Position numbers and translations under genes: made by a program
Source of the DNA: Pseudomonadota bacterium
GTDB lineage: Bacteria; Pseudomonadota; Alphaproteobacteria; Acetobacterales; Acetobacteraceae
NCBI GenBank assembly: GCA_021805485.1
Contig: JAJZFF010000426.1
Coordinates: forward strand, 1-8,136
Direction of reading: 5' to 3'
DNA: 8,136 nt
Notes under the pieces: model-generated
The model's database searches: none
What the model saw: only the letters and a program-made list of their open reading frames with translations
Told to the model about the DNA's origin: nothing
Shown here: positions 5,075 to 8,136 of the stretch, one piece after another
How the letters are laid out: each line of letters starts with the position of its first letter
How positions within the stretch are numbered: position 1 is the first letter of the stretch

Positions 5075-5857
5075 ATGACCGAGCCCCGTCCCCGCGTCGC
5101 CCTTTTCGTCACCTGTCTGGTGGATCTCTACCGCCCGACGGTCGGCTTCGCCGCGATCCACCTGCTGGAGGCGGCGGGCTGCCAGGTGGAAGTGCCGCGG
5201 GCGCAGACCTGCTGCGGCCAGCCGGCCTACAACAGCGGCGACCGGGCAACGGCGCGGGACCTGGCGCGGGGGATTCTCGATGCCTTCGGCGGCTACGACT
5301 ATGTCGTCGTCCCCTCCGGCTCGTGCGGCGGCATGCTGCGCACGCACATGCCGGGCCTGTTCGACGACGACCCCAATCTGCGCGCCCGCGCCGAGGCCCT
5401 CGCCGGGCGCACCTACGAGCTGGTGAGCTTTCTCGCCGACGTGATGAAGCTCGCGCACGTGCCCGGCCGCCATGCCGGCCGTGTCACCTATCACGACAGC
5501 TGCGCCGGGCTGCGCGAGCTCGGGGTAAAGGCGCAGCCGCGCGCCTTGCTCGGCGCGGTCGAGGGGCTGACCCTCACGGAACTGCCCGATGCCGAGGTGT
5601 GCTGCGGCTTCGGCGGCACGTTCTGCGTCAAATACCCGGAAATCTCCACGCGCATGGTCACCGACAAGGCGCAGGCGATCCGCGAGACCGGGGCGGAGCT
5701 GCTGCTGGCGGGCGATCTCGGCTGCCTGCTCAACATGGCCGGACGCCTGGCGCGCGAGGGCTCGCCGGTGGCGGTGCGCCATGTCGCCGAGGTGCTGGCC
5801 GGCATGACCGCCGAGGTGCCGCCCATCGGCCGGGCCGCCAATGAGGAACCACGCTGA
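5075..5857 (+). CDS. lutA: L-lactate oxidation iron-sulfur protein LutA (CCG-domain)
   Basis: This 260-residue protein carries two cysteine-rich CCG domains. The first has C14, C46-C47-G48 in the QTCCGQPAYNSG segment, and C84 in PSGSCGGM. The second has C143 in YHDSC, C176-C177-G178 in EVCCGFGGTFCVKYPEIS, and C217 in GDLGCLLN. This pattern and length match LutA/YkgE, the subunit that with LutB and LutC forms a cytoplasmic complex oxidising L-lactate to pyruvate; the cysteines resemble heterodisulfide-reductase-type cluster ligands. The ATG at 5075 is preceded by an AT-rich islet (GTTTGTAAAGTATC) instead of a clear Shine-Dalgarno sequence. An 81-base gap separates it from mltA, with no terminator seen. 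Its TGA overlaps the lutB ATG by one base. No LutR regulator or lactate permease is in the window. A related glycolate-oxidase-type CCG protein is less likely because lutB and lutC follow. Confidence 0.94.
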   Translation: MTEPRPRVALFVTCLVDLYRPTVGFAAIHLLEAAGCQVEVPRAQTCCGQPAYNSGDRATARDLARGILDAFGGYDYVVVPSGSCGGMLRTHMPGLFDDDPNLRARAEALAGRTYELVSFLADVMKLAHVPGRHAGRVTYHDSCAGLRELGVKAQPRALLGAVEGLTLTELPDAEVCCGFGGTFCVKYPEISTRMVTDKAQAIRETGAELLLAGDLGCLLNMAGRLAREGSPVAVRHVAEVLAGMTAEVPPIGRAANEEPR

Positions 5858-7287
5858 TGCAGGTCAGTTCGCCGTCCTTCAAGCAGGAGGCGGGCAAGGC
5901 GCTCGCCGACCAGGGGCTGCAGAAGGCGTTGGCGCGCGCGAAGCCGTTCTTCCAGGCCAAGCGCGCCGCCGCCGTCGCCGCGCTGCCGGAGTTCGAGGCG
6001 CTGCGCGAGCGCGGGCGCGAGATCAAGAACCACACCCTGGCCCATCTCGACGTCTATCTGGAGGAATGGGCCGGGCGGGTGGAGCGCGCCGGCGGGCAGG
6101 TGCATTGGTGCGCCGACGCCACCGCCGCGCGCGCGGCGGTGCTCGGCATCTGCGAGCGCGTCGGCGCGCGCACCGTGACCAAGGGCAAGTCGATGATCGC
6201 CGAGGAGATCGGCATCAACGAGCATCTCGAGCAGCACGGCATCATCCCGGTCGAGACGGATCTCGGCGAATACATCATCCAGCTCCGCCACGAGCCGCCG
6301 AGCCACATCATCGCCCCCGCCTACCATCTCAACCGCGAGGACTGGGAGACCAGCTTCCGCAAGGCGCATACGGACCTGCCGGCCGAGCGCGTGTTCCACG
6401 AGCGGCGCGACATCCTCACCGAGGCGCGCGGGCGGCTGCGGGAGCGCTTTCTCGCCGCCGATGTCGGCATCACCGGGGCGAATTTCCTCATCGCCGAGAC
6501 CGGCTCCTCCGTCATCGTCACCAACGAGGGCAATGGCGACCTGACGCAGACGCTGCCGCGCGTGCACATCGTGCTCGCCAGCATCGAAAAGTTGGTGCCG
6601 ACGCTGGAGGATTGCTGCGCCCTGCTGCGCCTGCTGGCGCGCTCGGCGACGGGGCAGGATTTCTCCGTCTACACCACCTTCTCCACCGGCGCGCGCCGGG
6701 CCGACGAGCTCGACGGGCCGGAGGAATACCATGTCGTCCTGCTCGACAATGGCCGCTCCGCGATGCTCGGCACCGAGTTCCAGGACATGCTGCGCTGCAT
6801 CCGCTGCGCCGCCTGCCTCAACCATTGCCCGGTCTATGGCGCCGTCGGCGGGCATGCCTATGGCTGGGTCTATCCCGGCCCGATGGGCTCGGTGCTGACG
6901 CCGACGCTGGTGGGCGTGGACAAGGCCGGGCACCTGCCCAACGCCAGCACCTTCTGCGGTCGCTGCGAGAGCGTCTGCCCGATGAAGATCCCGCTGCCGA
7001 ACATGATGCGCCACTGGCGCGAGCGCGAGTTCGAGCGCCATCTGACGCCATCCGCGGTGCGCACCAACCTGGCGCTGTGGGGCTTCTTCGCCCGCCGCCC
7101 CGCGCTCTACCGGGTGGCCACGCGCGCCGCGATGGCCGCGCTCGGCTGGCTCGGACGCAAGCGGGGCCGCTTCACCCATCTGCCACTGGCCGGCGGCTGG
7201 ACGGCGGGGCGGGACCTGCCGGCCCCGGAGGGCGCCACCTTCTTCGCCCGCTACGCCGCCGCGCAACGGCTGGGAGGCCGGCGATGA
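5857..7287 (+). CDS. lutB: Iron-sulfur L-lactate oxidation protein LutB
   Basis: This is a full-length LutB/YkgF protein of 476 residues. After a short helical N-terminus, residues from about 70 to 300 form an LUD domain, with the signature segments TKGKSMIAEEIGINEHLE, SHIIAPAYHLNR, GITGANFLIAETGS and VTNEGNGDL. The ferredoxin region has CIRCAACLNHC (C314, C317, C320, C324) and CGRCESVCP (C367, C370, C374), consistent with two [4Fe-4S] clusters. A C-terminal LutB_C-type region rich in Arg, Trp and Phe follows to the end. The protein passes electrons from lactate oxidation within the LutABC complex. The ATG at 5857 uses one base of the lutA TGA and has AGGAA eight bases upstream. The stop overlaps the lutC start by four bases. 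Nothing key is missing. Confidence 0.96.
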   Translation: MQVSSPSFKQEAGKALADQGLQKALARAKPFFQAKRAAAVAALPEFEALRERGREIKNHTLAHLDVYLEEWAGRVERAGGQVHWCADATAARAAVLGICERVGARTVTKGKSMIAEEIGINEHLEQHGIIPVETDLGEYIIQLRHEPPSHIIAPAYHLNREDWETSFRKAHTDLPAERVFHERRDILTEARGRLRERFLAADVGITGANFLIAETGSSVIVTNEGNGDLTQTLPRVHIVLASIEKLVPTLEDCCALLRLLARSATGQDFSVYTTFSTGARRADELDGPEEYHVVLLDNGRSAMLGTEFQDMLRCIRCAACLNHCPVYGAVGGHAYGWVYPGPMGSVLTPTLVGVDKAGHLPNASTFCGRCESVCPMKIPLPNMMRHWREREFERHLTPSAVRTNLALWGFFARRPALYRVATRAAMAALGWLGRKRGRFTHLPLAGGWTAGRDLPAPEGATFFARYAAAQRLGGRR

Positions 7288-7979
7288 GCCGGGAGGCGAT
7301 GCTCGGCGCCATTCGCCGCTCGCTGCGGCGCGGCGCCCTGCCGGAGGACCAGGTGGCGATGCTGCGCGGGCGGCTCGCGGCGCATCCGCGCCAGATCATC
7401 CCCGCCCGCTCGCGCCTCGACCGCGCCGGGCAGGTGGCGCTGTTCATCGCCAATGTGGAGAAGGAGTTCGGCAGCGTGGCGCGGGTGGAGTCGCTCGGCG
7501 CGGTGCCGGGGGCGGTGGCCGAGTATCTCGCGGCGCAGAACCTGCCGCCCGAGATCCGCCTGGCGCCGCACCCACTGCTGCGGCAGATTCCCTGGGCCGA
7601 GCGGCCGCTGTTGCGCCTTGCCGAGGGCCGCGCCGAGGGATCGGACGCGGTCGGGCTGCAGCACGGCTTCGCCGGCATCGCCGAGACCGGCACGCTGATG
7701 CTGCCCTCGGGCCCGACGCGGCCGACGACGATCAATCTCCTGCCCGAGACCGAGATCGTGCTGCTGCCGCTCTCGCGCCTGGTCGGTGCCTACGAGGAGG
7801 CGTGGGACCTGCTGCGCGCCGAGCACGCGGACGTTCGGACCGGTGGCTTCATGCCGCGCAACGTGATGCTGGTGACCGGCCCGTCGCGCTCGGCGGACAT
7901 CGAGCAGACGCTGGAGCTTGGCGCGCACGGTCCGCGCCGGCTGCACGTGCTGCTGTGGGAGGACGCGGCCGCCTCATGA
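7284..7979 (+). CDS. lutC: LUD-domain L-lactate oxidation protein LutC
   Basis: The 231-residue product starts at an ATG overlapping the lutB TGA (ATGA), with GGGAGG a few bases upstream at 7272-7277. This start gives MSREAMLGAIRRSLRR, the usual LutC/YkgG beginning. The LUD domain shows GFAGIAETGTLML at residues 128-140, then TINLLPETEIVLLP. It ends with VTGPSRSADIEQTLELGAHG from residue 197, followed by the RRLHVLLWE strand; these are the family hallmarks. LutC is the third component of the L-lactate utilisation complex; its biochemical step is not well defined. The frame is open far upstream through lutB, but that stretch is shadow sequence. The stop overlaps the start of the Smr-type gene by four bases, so translation of the latter is probably coupled to lutABC. 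Confidence 0.95.
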   Translation: MSREAMLGAIRRSLRRGALPEDQVAMLRGRLAAHPRQIIPARSRLDRAGQVALFIANVEKEFGSVARVESLGAVPGAVAEYLAAQNLPPEIRLAPHPLLRQIPWAERPLLRLAEGRAEGSDAVGLQHGFAGIAETGTLMLPSGPTRPTTINLLPETEIVLLPLSRLVGAYEEAWDLLRAEHADVRTGGFMPRNVMLVTGPSRSADIEQTLELGAHGPRRLHVLLWEDAAAS

Positions 7980-8136
7980 AGCCGCGGCCGAGCGCGGAGG
8001 ACCAGGAGGCCTGGGCGAGCTATCTCGGCACCGTCCGCCCGCTCGCCGGACGCGCCGCCCCGCCTCAGCCGCCGCCACCCCAGCCGCCGCCGGCGCCCAG
8101 GGAGGCCGTGCCGGCGCCGCGCGCCGCCATCGCCCG
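7976..8136 (+). CDS. Smr/MutS-type domain protein (3' partial)
   Basis: The first 53 codons are visible. ATG at 7976 overlaps the lutC TGA. The product starts MKPRPSAEDQEAWASYLGTV and continues RPLAGR, then a Pro/Ala-rich stretch (PPQPPPPQPPPAPRE). Alphaproteobacterial Smr proteins typically begin with an S-x-E-D-x-x-x-W motif, a V-x-P-L segment and a Pro-rich linker before the C-terminal Smr nuclease domain, which here would lie beyond the window. The call rests on this N-terminal pattern and on the known timA-mltA-smr neighbourhood, not on the catalytic domain. Two imperfect 15-bp repeats at 8066-8095 build the Pro-rich run. Confidence 0.65.
   Translation, partial: MKPRPSAEDQEAWASYLGTVRPLAGRAAPPQPPPPQPPPAPREAVPAPRAAIA

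Noticed and set aside
3725..5782. Long minus-strand open frame of about 685 codons over mltA and lutA
   Set aside because: The + strand proteins match known families with all key residues; the antisense product has no recognisable domain.
5491..7266. Long minus-strand open frame of about 590 codons over lutA and lutB
   Set aside because: It is antisense to well-supported iron-sulfur proteins, with biased composition only.
1..8136. CRISPR array, insertion sequence or integrase
   Set aside because: No spaced direct repeats of CRISPR form, no transposase or integrase-like product and no terminal inverted repeats were seen; the repeats present are short direct tandems.

Overview
The window is very GC-rich and densely coded on the + strand. 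Gene content and order point to an alphaproteobacterium, probably of the Rhodospirillales/Acetobacteraceae type. The supports are a divergent polysaccharide deacetylase followed directly by RppH, a Tim44-like TimA protein with the alphaproteobacterial N-terminal anchor, and a TimA-MltA-(...)-Smr gene order. Family placement is inference; no rRNA or other phylogenetic marker is present.

Layout. (1) 2-1560: the 3' part of a divergent polysaccharide deacetylase gene, overlapping by one base a GTG-started rppH (RNA 5' pyrophosphohydrolase). A hairpin plus T-rich run at 1564-1598 probably terminates this unit. (2) 1561-1974: about 410 bp with no convincing gene. It starts with a near-consensus sigma70-type promoter (TTGATC, 17 bp, TATAGT) and can fold into nested, rod-like RNA helices around 1649-1791. 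It also holds a perfect 11-bp inverted repeat with T6 in the loop (1860-1889). A structured small RNA or a long regulatory leader is possible. (3) 1975-2118: a 47-residue single-span membrane protein with a strong Shine-Dalgarno sequence, not recognised. (4) 2247 onward: a TetR-type regulator whose frame has no stop before timA and stays open deep into it. (5) 3034-4993: timA and mltA, closely spaced, for an inner-membrane Tim44-like protein and a lipoprotein lytic transglycosylase. (6) 5075-7979: lutA, lutB and lutC, overlapping head to tail, for the iron-sulfur L-lactate oxidation complex. No LutR-type regulator or lactate permease is in view. (7) 7976-8136: the start of an Smr-domain protein gene, overlapping the lutC stop as ATGA.

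How it fits together. The deacetylase, TimA and MltA belong to cell-envelope biology, rppH to mRNA decay and lutABC to carbon metabolism. The Lut genes look inserted into a timA-mltA-smr envelope cluster, now co-oriented and translationally coupled to smr. A recurring oddity is a set of short direct tandem duplications, all multiples of 3 bp: 15, 39, 27, 27 and 18 bp. They lie in linkers, in the tetR body and across the mltA stop codon. The least explained parts are the promoter-led structured intergenic region and the missing tetR stop.
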